From: JASLMY01 sp965226475
GTDB taxonomy: Bacteria; Pseudomonadota; Alphaproteobacteria; GCA-2731375
Direction: 5' to 3'
DNA length: 64,000 nucleotides
NCBI GenBank assembly: GCA_965226475.1
Contig: CBDDDJ010000004.1
Location: 372,001 to 436,000, forward strand
Below, piece by piece: positions 17,339-26,090 of this stretch (position 1 is the stretch's first letter; each line of letters begins with the position of its first letter). The translations under genes and the position numbers were made by a program. The notes beneath the pieces are model-generated. The model saw only the letters and a program-made list of their open reading frames with translations. It did not search any database and had not been told where the DNA came from.

Positions 17339-17406
17339 ACCTGGGCGATATCTGAATTTGCTTCAAGGGTCACCGCCGACGCCGATTTGGCTCCGGCCCC
17401 GAGGGC

Positions 17407-18357
17407 TCACCCGCCCGGCGGCCAAAGCTCCGGGTGGCGGCGCATCCAGGCGGCGTGGGCGGCGATGCCGGCGGCGAGATCGAAGCGGGGGCGGAAACCC
17501 GTTTCCGCCGCCAATCCCTCGCCGACGAGGGGGCCGCGAAGGGCGGTGTAGCGGGTCCAGGGCTCGGTTCCGGGGCCGATCTCGATCTCGGCCCCCGGCA
17601 CCGCCCGGGCGACGGCGTCGCCGGCGTCGCGGGCGGTGAAGTTGCGGCCGTGGCCCAGGTGATAGGCGCCCTTGGCGAGTTCCGGCGCGCCGGCCGCCGC
17701 CAGCAGGCCCTGGGCGACGTCGTCGATGAAGGTGAAGCTGGCGGCGAAGTCGCCGCCGCCCTCGCGGATCGCCTCGCCCCGGAGCGCCAGCAGCAGATAG
17801 GAGGGGATCGGCCCTCGCGTCGGGTCGAGGGCGATGACCGGCGGTCCGTAGACCCAGGAGATCCGGACCGTCGCGGCCGAGACGCCGTAGGTCGCGCGGT
17901 ATGTCTCGCACAGCATCTCGGCGCCGGCCTTGGTGGTGCTGTAGACGTCGCCGGGCTCGGGCGGTGCCTCCTCGGGGATCGGGTTCGTGGTGTCGGCGCG
18001 GCGCTGGAAGACGGAACCGGTGCCGACATGGACGAGGCGCCGCCAGCCGTGGCGCCGGGCGGCCTCCAGCAGATGGGCAGTGGCGGAAATGTTGGATTGG
18101 ATCGCGGCGAGGGGGGCCGGACGGGCGTAAGCCTCGTTGGAGACGGCGGCGGCGTGGATGCAGGCGTCGATGTCGTGGGTCTCGGCGAGACGGTCGACGG
18201 CCGCCGCGTCGGCGAGGTCGAGCCGGGCCCACTCGACGGCGGAGGGCGCGGGGGCGGTGTTCCGGTGGACCGCCACCACATCGAGGCCCGCGGCCATCGC
18301 CAGCTCCACGACCCGGGCGCCGACATGGCCCGTCGCGCCCGTCACCAGCAGCGTCAT
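17407..18357 (-). CDS. NAD-dependent epimerase/dehydratase
   Basis: A 316-residue extended short-chain dehydrogenase. It has a Rossmann motif (TGATGHVGARVVELAM), AAVSNEAYARP, a serine region VHVGTGSVF and the catalytic YSTTKAGAEML. AYHLGHGRNFTARDAGDAV resembles the sugar-epimerase tail. The start at 18357 lies 17 bases after the AlgE-like gene, in the same orientation, so they form a probable operon. The pairing of an NAD-sugar-type enzyme with an AlgE-like porin hints at exopolysaccharide or lipid work, but neither substrate is known. Confidence 0.88.
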   Translation of the reverse strand: MTLLVTGATGHVGARVVELAMAAGLDVVAVHRNTAPAPSAVEWARLDLADAAAVDRLAETHDIDACIHAAAVSNEAYARPAPLAAIQSNISATAHLLEAARRHGWRRLVHVGTGSVFQRRADTTNPIPEEAPPEPGDVYSTTKAGAEMLCETYRATYGVSAATVRISWVYGPPVIALDPTRGPIPSYLLLALRGEAIREGGGDFAASFTFIDDVAQGLLAAAGAPELAKGAYHLGHGRNFTARDAGDAVARAVPGAEIEIGPGTEPWTRYTALRGPLVGEGLAAETGFRPRFDLAAGIAAHAAWMRRHPELWPPGG

Positions 18358-18374
18358 TTCAAGCTCCTTCCCCC

Positions 18375-19628
18375 TCAGAAACGATAGTCGAGTTCGATGC
18401 CGATAAAATAGCCGTTCGCGCGGGCGCCTGGGTAGGCGGCGCCCGGCAGGAAGACGCCACCGACCATCTCGAAGCCCGCGTTCTGGGCGATCTCCCAGCC
18501 GAGGACGAGGTCGATACCGTGGCCGAGTTCGCGCGCGGTCCCGCTGGGCTCGACCCGAATTGCGTTCTCCGGCGCCTCGCTCGCGGCCACGTGCTGGCGG
18601 TAGTAGTGATAGACGAGGTCGAGCGAGAGGTTCGGCCGGGGGCGGATGCCCGCGCCCGCAGTCAGGACCAGGAGGTTCGAGAGTTCCGGGTCCAGCGCCA
18701 CGCCCAGATAGCAAAACTCGGCGACGCCGTCGAAGGCGGCCTTGTTCGCCTGCAGCCCCGACTGGCGGAAGCGTTCGCCGCCGCCATCCCCGTCGCCGCT
18801 GGCGAAGGCGAAACCGGCGGTTAGGGAGGGCCGGCCGGGGAGGGCCGCGAGACGGTAGGTGAGCCCCATGTCGAGCCCGATGCCGGATAGGCCGCCCGCG
18901 CCGCCCCGGTTCGCGGCGCCCGCCAACTCCAACCAGTGGGCGAGGTCCGGCCGAAGATCTCCGGCGGAACCAAGGCCCACCAGCAGCAGGTCCTGGTTCG
19001 CCGCCCCCCGGTCGTCGCGCCAGAAGGCGTAGGCGTGGAGGGCCGGTGCGTCGTCGGGCGCGAGGCGGCCCAACGCCAGCCAATTGGTGATCCGTTCCCC
19101 CGGGCGACCGTTCAGGACGTCCATGGCGAGGAGTTCCCGGCGGCCGACCGAGAGTTCGAGTTCGAAAGGGTCGCGGCGGTGGAAGAGGCGCAGCGCATCG
19201 AGCTCCGCGTCGAACAGCCAATGGCGCCGATCCTCGAAGAGCTGCCGGCCGGCACGCAGCGAGAGGCTGTCGCGCCAGATATCCTGGAACTCGACATAGG
19301 CCTCGACGATGTTCAGCAGGCTCTTCGAGTTGTCGGATTCGGGTGGGCGTTCGAGGAACTGAAAGCGGGTGACCTGGAGCGAGAGAAAGGCTTCCAGCGG
19401 CAGCTCGGGACGGACGGTGATCTCGAGGTTGAATTCCGGCTCCACCACCGCTTCGCCGCCGCCTCCGAGGTCGCCGCCGCGTCGGTCTTCCGCCGCGAGC
19501 ATGATGCCGGGCTCGACCTCGATGCCTGGATGGTCCTCGCCCCGGACCCCGGCCGAAACCAGGGCCAGAGCGGCCGAGAGCCAGAACGCCCATCGCCGCC
19601 GGCCTGCGAATAACCCGCTAAAGCACAA
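18375..19628 (-). CDS. Alginate-export (AlgE) family outer-membrane beta-barrel protein
   Basis: About 417 residues with a signal peptide (RRRWAFWLSAALALVSAGVR), then alternating amphipathic strands, ending in the outer-membrane signature ANGYFIGIELDYRF with a terminal Phe. Family-typical segments are LRAGRQLFEDRRHWLFDA and YAFWRDDRGAANQDLLLVGL. No ATG is available; TTG 19628 gives a sensible signal peptide, but the start is uncertain. Upstream of the epimerase, same direction. The cargo is unknown: many AlgE-like proteins are unrelated to alginate, and no alginate biosynthesis genes lie nearby. Confidence 0.8.
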   Translation of the reverse strand: MCFSGLFAGRRRWAFWLSAALALVSAGVRGEDHPGIEVEPGIMLAAEDRRGGDLGGGGEAVVEPEFNLEITVRPELPLEAFLSLQVTRFQFLERPPESDNSKSLLNIVEAYVEFQDIWRDSLSLRAGRQLFEDRRHWLFDAELDALRLFHRRDPFELELSVGRRELLAMDVLNGRPGERITNWLALGRLAPDDAPALHAYAFWRDDRGAANQDLLLVGLGSAGDLRPDLAHWLELAGAANRGGAGGLSGIGLDMGLTYRLAALPGRPSLTAGFAFASGDGDGGGERFRQSGLQANKAAFDGVAEFCYLGVALDPELSNLLVLTAGAGIRPRPNLSLDLVYHYYRQHVAASEAPENAIRVEPSGTARELGHGIDLVLGWEIAQNAGFEMVGGVFLPGAAYPGARANGYFIGIELDYRF

Positions 19629-19732
19629 CTCCCCCGTCTCCTCGGCCCGACTGGAAAGCCCCGGATTCGGAGCGCCGACACTATAGGCGAGGGCGGCGGG
19701 GGACGGAATGGCCGGCCCCGGCGCGAAACCGT

Positions 19733-20302
19733 TCAGTTCAGGCTCATATGGCTTGCGTTGTTGTTTATTCCGCCATCCGCGGGGCCCCAGAGGTCCTCCA
19801 GGAAATAGGCGGAAAAGGCGGTCTTGCCCGGCAGTTTGGCCTTGGAATAGATCGAACGCGCCTGCTGGCGGACCGTCGCCTCGGCGGTGCCGCGCAGCGA
19901 GGCGACCTCCTTGTGGCTGAGCCCCTTCAGGATCAGCAGGGCCACGTCCCGCTCCGCCGCCGTCATGCCCCAGTCGACGAACTGCTTGTCCATCTCGATG
20001 CGGATGCCGTTCAGATGAGAGTGGGTCTTGGCGCGCCATTCCTCGCCCTCGATCCGGGCGATGTCGAGATCGCGCATGAGGGAAAGCTTCTCCTCGTGCT
20101 GGCGATGCATCCGCTGGACCAGCAGCGCCACGCCGACCGCCGAGGCGATGGTCAGCAACAAGGTCAGGGCATCGACGGAGAAGGCGGCGAGCGATATGTC
20201 GTCGCTTTCGGTCGCCAGGTCCAGGCCCAGCAGGCCCGCATAGCAGCCCCCGCCCATGAGGCCCAGAATCCAGCGGATTTTGGTTTCGGCGAAGTCTTTC
20301 AT
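19733..20302 (-). CDS. Membrane-anchored LuxR-type transcriptional regulator
   Basis: 189 residues. Two N-terminal hydrophobic helices (WILGLMGGGCYAGLLGL and LTLLLTIASAVGVALLV) are followed by a charged linker and a C-terminal LuxR/GerE DNA-binding domain (MTAAERDVALLILKGLSHKE, VASLRGTAEATVRQQARSIY). No receiver or autoinducer domain is present, so the signal is presumably membrane-borne. ATG 20302 has GGGGAG five bases upstream. It is encoded upstream of the AlgE-like porin and epimerase in the same direction and may regulate them; that link is inferred from position only. Confidence 0.88.
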   Translation of the reverse strand: MKDFAETKIRWILGLMGGGCYAGLLGLDLATESDDISLAAFSVDALTLLLTIASAVGVALLVQRMHRQHEEKLSLMRDLDIARIEGEEWRAKTHSHLNGIRIEMDKQFVDWGMTAAERDVALLILKGLSHKEVASLRGTAEATVRQQARSIYSKAKLPGKTAFSAYFLEDLWGPADGGINNNASHMSLN

Positions 20303-20385
20303 CCAGTCTCCCCTTTCACAATCGAAATGGATCACGCATGAGGCGCCAGCCTAACAGAACCGGCCGCGCTCGCGCGAAATCGGCT

Positions 20386-20435
20386 CGGCTCCGACCGTCC
20401 CGGGCGGGGGCGTTTGCCGGAAACGGTCGGAGCCG
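20386..20435. terminator. Strong hairpin between the exported protein and LuxR genes
   Basis: Perfect 13-base arms CGGCTCCGACCGT (20386-20398) and ACGGTCGGAGCCG (20423-20435) with a 24-base loop. No T-run follows on either strand, so it may be a Rho-assisted terminator or an mRNA structure after the minus-strand gene ending at 20481. Confidence 0.5.
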
Positions 20436-20480
20436 GAGGCATTGGCGAGGGAAAGCGCGCCACCAACACCCCGTTTCCGA

Positions 20481-21311
20481 TCAGTCGCCCGGACAGGCAT
20501 CACCGTTGATGCAAAGCCCGCCGAGTTCGGTGAAGGTCGCGTTGTCGGTCAGGCCGATGGCGCCGACCTCCACCTTGGCCGGCGTGTTGGCCGCAATAGG
20601 GTCGAGAAATCCCGCCGGCACCGCGACGCTGGTGACGCCCGCCGGCACGCGCAGGGTGAATTTCAAGCCGGAGTCGTCTTCGGGCTCGAACACCACCTCC
20701 CACAGCGCCATGGGCACGACTTCCGGGTGCATCGGCAGCGTCCCGTTGGCGACGAGGTCGGTCAGCTCGCTTTTGGAGGCGCAGTTGCCGAGATCGTCGC
20801 CCGGGCTCCAGGAGATCGCGCGGGTGGCGGGGTCGTAGGCAACGTCGGTGGGGGCCGCGGGAAGGTTGAAGGTCAGCTCGGTCTCGCCCTCGGACATCTC
20901 GCCCCGATCCGATTGGCCGAGGAATCGGTAGGTCCCCGGCTCCCAACGCTCGAGGAAGTCCTCCAGCGTGACGATTTCCTCGTCCGCGTCCGGCGCCTCC
21001 CAACAGAGCGGCTCGGCGCTTTCTCCGAAGATTTCGGTGTATTTCTGGTCGACCATGGAGCCCTTGGCCCGGTCCTCGAAGATTTTCTGGCCGCTCGGGT
21101 CTTCGATGTGGGTGGCTCTCAGATCGTCCCCGTCCTTCAGGAAGTGAAAGCCGATGTCGCCGTCGCTCGAGTTGATCTCGACCAGTGCCTTGCAGGCGCC
21201 GAAATCGCCGCAGGGTGATGTGGCCGAGGCACCGCCGGCGGCAGTGGCCAGGGCGAGGGCGGCGAAGGTCGCCATCGCATTGCGTATCGGTTTCGCGTGA
21301 TTCCAGTCCAT
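20481..21311 (-). CDS. Exported hypothetical protein
   Basis: 276 residues, no recognised family. A signal peptide (AMATFAALALATAAGGASA) precedes a mature acidic protein with six cysteines, including CGDFGACKALV at the start and CINGDACPGD at the very end, which probably form disulfides. The C-terminal half has beta-sandwich-like repeats of hydrophobic and polar residues (TRAISWSPGDDLGNCAS, LKFTLRVPAGVTSVAVPAGF). Probably periplasmic or surface exposed. It is separated from the LuxR gene by a strong hairpin, so it is probably its own transcription unit. Confidence 0.7.
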   Translation of the reverse strand: MDWNHAKPIRNAMATFAALALATAAGGASATSPCGDFGACKALVEINSSDGDIGFHFLKDGDDLRATHIEDPSGQKIFEDRAKGSMVDQKYTEIFGESAEPLCWEAPDADEEIVTLEDFLERWEPGTYRFLGQSDRGEMSEGETELTFNLPAAPTDVAYDPATRAISWSPGDDLGNCASKSELTDLVANGTLPMHPEVVPMALWEVVFEPEDDSGLKFTLRVPAGVTSVAVPAGFLDPIAANTPAKVEVGAIGLTDNATFTELGGLCINGDACPGD

Positions 21312-21726
21312 TTCTCCAAAACCTCTTCTGCGGGCGGCGGTTCGCGGCGGGCCGGCCGCCGAGGCGTCGAGGGGAGGGAAGGCGGCCCGCCACGAACGTC
21401 GTCACCCTGGAAGTCCGGGCTTCGCTGGCGCCCGGTCGACGCTCGGCAGCGGGTCCAAGCCTGCGACGGGACGGGGGTAACGATGAATCCCACCTTTGTG
21501 ATACGTCCACCCCACATTTGAGGGATACGCGCGTAGACGTGATCGAAACGGCCCGAGAGGCAATAGATTAGTTGAATAATATAAATGTTTTAAATCGAAA
21601 GTTAACGTAGGATGTTCCGTCCGATATGTGAGTTATCGCTCAAATTGCTTCCGAGGGTTTTCGAGCGACGGCATCGGCGCCTTGGCTTACAATCGGGCTT
21701 CCCATCCCTCGAATGGAGGCCGGTCG
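21312..21726. other. Divergent intergenic region
   Basis: 415 bases between divergent genes. The left part is G/C-rich with a dyad around 21346-21362 (GGGCCGGCC core). The stretch 21560-21610 is A/T-rich and could hold promoters. TACAAT at 21688-21693 is a possible -10 for the MBL gene without a convincing -35. No ORF here has a recognisable family. Confidence 0.5.
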
Positions 21727-22599
21727 ATGACACGGAAACTCGCGATAGTGATGTTGATGGTGGCCTGGATCGTGGCCGGCCTGGGCATCATCCAGGCGGC
21801 GGCGGCGCAAGGCGAGGCCAAACGCGCGATCACCAGAATCGCCGGCGACCTCTACCGCTTCCAGAACAATTTCCATTACTCCGTCTTCCTCGTGACGCCG
21901 GCGGGCGTCATCGTGACCGATCCGATCAACGCCGAGGCCGCCACCTGGCTGCGCGACGAGATCAAGAGCCGCTTCGACAAGCCCATCCGCTATCTGATCT
22001 TGAGCCACGATCACCGCGATCACAGCGCCGGCGGCGAGGTCTTCGGCGCGGCGGGCGCCATCGTCGTCGCCCATGCCAACGCCAAGCGGACGATCGTCGG
22101 CGAAAAGCGGCCGACGGCGGTGCCTGACATCACCTTCGAGCGGCGGATGAACATCGAGCTCGGCGGCAAGACGGTGGAGCTCGCCCATGTCGGGCGCAAT
22201 CACTCCGACAATATGATCGTGATGAACTTTCCGGCCGAACGGGTGCTGTTCGCGGTCGATTTCATTCCGGTGAAGACGGTGGCCTTCAAGACCCTGGACG
22301 ACGGCTACCCGCTGGAATGGATCGGCTCCCTGAAGCGGGTCGAGCGGATGGACTTCGACATCCTGGCGCCGGGGCATGGCAAACTGGGCACCAAGGCCGA
22401 CGTCACGACGTTCCGCGACTATATGAGCGATCTCTATGATCAGGTGTTGGCGCTCGCCCGCCAGGGCAAGAGCCTGGAGGAGACCAAGGCCGCCGTCGAC
22501 CTCGCGAAATACCAGGGCATGGCCCGCTTCAAGGAATGGGGCCCACTGAACGTCGAGGGCGTCTACCGGCGCGTCCAGATGCACCGGCGGGGCAATTGA
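21727..22599 (+). CDS. Exported MBL-fold hydrolase
   Basis: 290 residues with a signal peptide (KLAIVMLMVAWIVAGLGIIQ, cut near AAAAQ), then a beta-lactamase-fold domain: LILSHDHRDHSAGGEVF, an AHVGRNHSDNMIV metal region, LFAVDFIPVK and ILAPGHGKLG. The family resembles periplasmic quinoprotein-associated (SoxH-like) or subclass B3-like enzymes, but antibiotic hydrolysis cannot be inferred. ATG 21727 was chosen for GGAGG seven bases upstream. Monocistronic as far as can be seen. Confidence 0.9.
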   Translation: MTRKLAIVMLMVAWIVAGLGIIQAAAAQGEAKRAITRIAGDLYRFQNNFHYSVFLVTPAGVIVTDPINAEAATWLRDEIKSRFDKPIRYLILSHDHRDHSAGGEVFGAAGAIVVAHANAKRTIVGEKRPTAVPDITFERRMNIELGGKTVELAHVGRNHSDNMIVMNFPAERVLFAVDFIPVKTVAFKTLDDGYPLEWIGSLKRVERMDFDILAPGHGKLGTKADVTTFRDYMSDLYDQVLALARQGKSLEETKAAVDLAKYQGMARFKEWGPLNVEGVYRRVQMHRRGN

Positions 22600-22605
22600 A
22601 CCGGT

Positions 22606-22860
22606 TCAGGTCGCCGCTTCGACCGAGTTTCGCGCCCGGGCGAGGTTCTCGTCCTTGACCCGGTGCGTCACCATGCGCCCGTGCAGCCGGTTCACTGTCT
22701 GGCTGCCGGTAGCGAGGCAGAGAAAGGGGAATACCGCGTGGATGGCACAGGCACAGGCGCCGAGGAGCATCGGCCCGGCGAAGGAGAACGCCATGCCCAT
22801 GTGCTCGAAATAGCTCTCGCCCACGGTCGCGGGATGTTCGGTGAAGAGGCGCTGGATCAT
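22606..22860 (-). CDS. DUF6356-family small membrane protein
   Basis: 84 residues. The conserved opening MIQRLFTEHPATVGESYFEH is followed by the hydrophobic segment MGMAFSFAGPMLLGACACAI and HAVFPFLCLATGSQTVNRLH, matching the DUF6356 pattern as I know it. It probably has two membrane helices. Function unknown. It converges with the MBL gene, whose stop is six bases away. Confidence 0.8.
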   Translation of the reverse strand: MIQRLFTEHPATVGESYFEHMGMAFSFAGPMLLGACACAIHAVFPFLCLATGSQTVNRLHGRMVTHRVKDENLARARNSVEAAT

Positions 22861-22973
22861 TGCCGGACCGTCAATTGCTGTTCGTCACTGCCCGAATCTC
22901 GATGTGGGGGGATCGTAGCGCGACGGCAATAAAAAAGGGTTGCGAATTTCGCGCGGGTTCAGGTAAATTGTAG

Positions 22974-23014
22974 GAATATATTCTCATTTCTAAGGAATAG
23001 TTGGAAATATTTCC
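22974..23014. promoter_or_regulatory. Paired palindromic operator upstream of the Lrp gene
   Basis: Two perfect A/T-centred palindromes, GAATATATTC (22974-22983) and GGAAATATTTCC (23003-23014), have centres exactly 30 bp apart (about three helical turns) and end two bases before the regulator's ATG. This spacing on one DNA face suits an octameric Lrp/AsnC protein and predicts autoregulation. Confidence 0.65.
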
Positions 23015-23015
23015 C

Positions 23016-23477
23016 ATGGATGGCTATGACAAGAAGATCCTGGCCCTGCTGCAGGCGGACGGCAACCTGACGGTGGCCGAAATCGCCGCGGCCGTCGGCC
23101 TCTCCTCCACACCCTGCTGGCGGCGAATTCGCAACCTGGAGGCCGAGGGCTTCATCGCCAAGCGAATCGTGCTGCTGGACGCCGAAAAGATCAATTGCGG
23201 GGTCACCGTCTTCGTCCGCCTGCGCACCCGCCACCACGACCAGGCCTGGCTCGAACGCTTCGCCGGGGCGATTCGGAACATCGAGGAGGTGATCGAGGTG
23301 CACCGCCTGGCGGGCGACGTGGACTATCTGCTGAAGGTGATGGTGCCGTCGATCGCCGGCTACGATTCCGTCTATAAGCGGCTGATCGAGGCCATCGACC
23401 TCGACGACGTCTCCTCCAGTTTCGTCATGGAGACCCTCAAGGAAACCACGCAGCTGCCGCTCGGCCACGTCGGATGA
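23016..23477 (+). CDS. Lrp/AsnC-family transcriptional regulator
   Basis: 153 residues. The N-terminal winged helix (MDGYDKKILALLQADGNLTV, AEIAAAVGLSSTPCWRRIRN) is followed by the RAM/ligand domain (RHHDQAWLERFAGAIRNIEE, DVDYLLKVMVPSIAGYDSVY). The preferred start is ATG 23016; a TTG at 23001 with AAGGA upstream is an alternative that would add MEIFP. Paired palindromes overlap the start. The proline-racemase-family gene follows 134 bases later in the same direction and is the obvious candidate target. Confidence 0.93.
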   Translation: MDGYDKKILALLQADGNLTVAEIAAAVGLSSTPCWRRIRNLEAEGFIAKRIVLLDAEKINCGVTVFVRLRTRHHDQAWLERFAGAIRNIEEVIEVHRLAGDVDYLLKVMVPSIAGYDSVYKRLIEAIDLDDVSSSFVMETLKETTQLPLGHVG

Positions 23478-23610
23478 TGGGGTCGGCCCGACTGGTGGGC
23501 GCGGCGGTGCTGGAATCGGCCACCGCCCCCGTCGCCTGCGACATCGTCGATTCCGCCCCACCCGCCAACTGGTATGATGTGGCCGAAACGACGATGGAGG
23601 GAGGGGACAC

Positions 23611-24648
23611 ATGCGGACGTCCAGAGTCGTTCACGTGGTCTCCTGCCACGCCGAGGGAGAGGTCGGCGACGTCATCGTCGGCGGCGTGGCGCCGCCGCCG
23701 GGCGCGACGATCTGGGCCCAATCGCGCGCGCTCGCCGAGGACGAGACGCTCAGGAACTTCGTGCTGAACGAGCCTCGCGGCGGCGTCTTCCGCCATGTCA
23801 ACCTGCTGGTGCCGCCGATCGATCCCCGGGCGGAGACGGGGTGGATCATCATGGAGCCGGCGCACAATCCGCCGATGTCCGGCTCCAACGGCATCTGCGT
23901 CGCCACGGTGCTGCTGGAGACCGGCATCGTGGCCATGACCGAGCCCGAGACCCGCTTGACGCTGGAAGCGCCGGGCGGCCTGGTCGAGGTCGTGGCCAGC
24001 TGCCGGGGCGGCAAGGTCGCGGCGGTCCGTCTGACCAACGTCGCCTCCTTCGCCGACCGGCTGGACGCGCCGCTCGAGGTCGCCGGCATCGGCACGCTCA
24101 CCGTCGATACCGCCTATGGCGGCGACAGCTTCGTCATCGTCGACGCGGTGGCGCTGGGTTTCGCCCTGGTGCCCTCGGAAGCGCGCGAGATCGCCGATAT
24201 CGGCGTCCGCATCACCGCCGCCGCCAACGAGCAGCTGGGTTTTTCCCATCCCGAGCAACCCGAGTGGGCCCATTTCTCCTTCTGCCAGGTGGCGGCGCCG
24301 CTCACGCGCGAGGAAGGCGTGGCGGTCGGCCGCAACGCCGTCGCCATCGAGCCCGGCAAGATCGACCGCTCGCCCTGCGGCACCGGCTGTTCGGCCCGCA
24401 TGGCGGTGCTGCATGCGCGCGGCGAACTCGGCCCGGGCGAACCCTTCATTGCCCGCTCCCTCATCGATTCGCAATTTGACTGCCGGATCGAGGCGGTGAC
24501 GACGATCGCCGGCCGCCCGGCCATTCGGCCCTCGATCGCCGGGCGGGCCTGGATCACCGGCACGCATCAGTTGATGTTGGACCCGGACGATCCCTGGCCT
24601 GGCGGCTACCGGTTGAGCGATACCTGGCCCCGAGGCCGGGGCGACTAG
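23611..24648 (+). CDS. Proline racemase-family enzyme (Ser/Cys active-site variant)
   Basis: 345 residues with the two-domain diaminopimelate-epimerase fold. The two catalytic positions are Ser90 (PPMSGSNGICVA, where racemases have Cys in MCGHG) and Cys256 (DRSPCGTGCSARMA). Ser/Cys members are mostly hydroxyproline 2-epimerases in published family surveys; Thr/Cys marks 3-hydroxyproline dehydratases, Cys/Cys racemases. So this is more likely a hydroxyproline epimerase than a proline racemase. No other hydroxyproline catabolic gene is next to it. ATG 23611 is preceded by GGAGGGAGGGG. Confidence 0.85.
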   Translation: MRTSRVVHVVSCHAEGEVGDVIVGGVAPPPGATIWAQSRALAEDETLRNFVLNEPRGGVFRHVNLLVPPIDPRAETGWIIMEPAHNPPMSGSNGICVATVLLETGIVAMTEPETRLTLEAPGGLVEVVASCRGGKVAAVRLTNVASFADRLDAPLEVAGIGTLTVDTAYGGDSFVIVDAVALGFALVPSEAREIADIGVRITAAANEQLGFSHPEQPEWAHFSFCQVAAPLTREEGVAVGRNAVAIEPGKIDRSPCGTGCSARMAVLHARGELGPGEPFIARSLIDSQFDCRIEAVTTIAGRPAIRPSIAGRAWITGTHQLMLDPDDPWPGGYRLSDTWPRGRGD

Positions 24649-24822
24649 GCGCCGCCGTCCTCGGAGATGCGCGCGGAGGCGATACGGTCTTGCGACAAGG
24701 CTCCGGAGTGGACATCATGCGACCGTTCGGAGCCATGGCTCGGGCGGCCGGACGACCGTCGCGCGGCGGCGACCGAAGAAGATCGGCGGGTGGTGTTCCA
24801 CCGGGGAAGCGGAGCTTGAGAG

Positions 24823-25137
24823 TTGGAAAATTTCGTATATATGATGGTAATCATCTACCCGCTGTATTTCGTCCGTCTTTATTGGAAGAGCATCACCGAG
24901 CGTCGCGCCTTGTCGCGTTTCGCCTCGGCCCTCTTGTTCGACGACGAGTTTCTCGAGGGGCAGCGAGGCGGCTTTTACCGCGAACTGAAGGCGATGCCGG
25001 CGACGGATGCGGGCAGGCTGGTCGACGACGCGGCGGAGACGGTGGTCGATCTGGCGCTGGTGTTCGACAAGGGCACCGCCGCGGCCGACGTGCACGAGGC
25101 GCTGATGGCGACCAAGGCGAAGGCGGACTCGATTTGA
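24823..25137 (+). CDS. Small membrane-anchored hypothetical protein
   Basis: 104 residues from TTG 24823 (GGAG eight bases upstream); ATG 24841 is an alternative. One N-terminal membrane helix (VYMMVIIYPLYFVRLYW) precedes a soluble helical region (FASALLFDDEFLEGQRGGFY, TDAGRLVDDAAETVVDLALV). No family recognised. The LLM oxidoreductase gene begins 37 bases later. Confidence 0.5.
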   Translation: MENFVYMMVIIYPLYFVRLYWKSITERRALSRFASALLFDDEFLEGQRGGFYRELKAMPATDAGRLVDDAAETVVDLALVFDKGTAAADVHEALMATKAKADSI

Positions 25138-25174
25138 CGGTCCGGCCCGACTCCGGTCCCGACGGGAGGCTCGG

Positions 25175-26056
25175 ATGAAGCTCGGCGTGATCTTTCCCCA
25201 GACCGAGATCGGTACCGATCCGGCCGCCATCCGCGACTATGCCCAAGCGGCGGAAGGCTTGGGCTATGATCACATGCTCGCCTTCGAGCATGTGCTGGGC
25301 GCCAATCCGGCGAGCCGGCCGGGGTGGGGCGGACCCTTTTCGAGCGCCGACGACTTTCACGAACCATTCGTCCTGTTTTCCCACCTGGCGGCGGTGACGG
25401 AGCGGATCGAGTTCGCGACGGCCGTGCTGATCCTTCCCCAACGCCAGACCGCGTTGGTCGCCAAGCAGGCCGCCGCCCTCGACGTGCTGAGCGGCGGGCG
25501 CTTCCGGCTCGGCGTCGGCATCGGCTGGAACGAGGTCGAGTACGAGGCGCTGGGCGAAAATTTCCGCGATCGCGGTCGCCGTTCGGAGGAACAGGTCGAG
25601 GTCATGCGCCGGCTCTGGTCCGGGGAGAGCATCAGTTTCGACGGGCGCTGGCATAAAATCACCGATGCCGCCATTACGCCGCCGCCGGTGGGCGGCTCGA
25701 TCCCCGTCTGGTTCGGCGGCGGGGCCGATGCGGTGCTGCGGCGGATCGCGAGGATGGGTGACGGCTGGCTCGCCGATCTCGACCGGGGCGATCCCGGAAA
25801 TCCCGAGATCGTTGCCACCATGCACCGTTATCTCCGCGAGGCGGGGCGCGATCCGGCGGACTTTCCGATCGAGGCCTGGGTGAGGACCGGCGACCGGGCG
25901 CCGGAAGAATGGGCCGAGGAGGCCGCGGGGCTCGCCGCGCTCGGTTGTACGCACATCTCGATCGACGGCATGCGCGCCGGCCGCCGGGGTGTCGAGGCGC
26001 ACATCGACGCCATCACCCGCTTTCGCGCCGCGATACGCGACCGGCTCGGCGCGTGA
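25175..26056 (+). CDS. LLM-class (luciferase-like) F420/flavin-dependent oxidoreductase
   Basis: 293 residues, TIM-barrel luciferase-like fold. Family features are the opening MKLGVIFPQTEIGTDP, AEGLGYDHMLAFEHVLG, LPQRQTALVAKQAAALDVLS, FRLGVGIGWNEVEYEALG and PVWFGGGADAVLRRIARMGD. This matches the TIGR03619-type subgroup often predicted to use F420, but flavin use is equally possible and no F420 biosynthesis gene is in view. Substrate unknown. Confidence 0.9.
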   Translation: MKLGVIFPQTEIGTDPAAIRDYAQAAEGLGYDHMLAFEHVLGANPASRPGWGGPFSSADDFHEPFVLFSHLAAVTERIEFATAVLILPQRQTALVAKQAAALDVLSGGRFRLGVGIGWNEVEYEALGENFRDRGRRSEEQVEVMRRLWSGESISFDGRWHKITDAAITPPPVGGSIPVWFGGGADAVLRRIARMGDGWLADLDRGDPGNPEIVATMHRYLREAGRDPADFPIEAWVRTGDRAPEEWAEEAAGLAALGCTHISIDGMRAGRRGVEAHIDAITRFRAAIRDRLGA

Positions 26057-26090
26057 CGCCGCCGGTTCGCCCCCCTCCGAACGTCACTCC

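Noticed and set aside
18375..20039. Longer N-terminal extension of the AlgE-like protein (start near 20039)
   Set aside because: The extension overlaps the LuxR gene in another frame and has no signal peptide; the export signal begins only after 19628.
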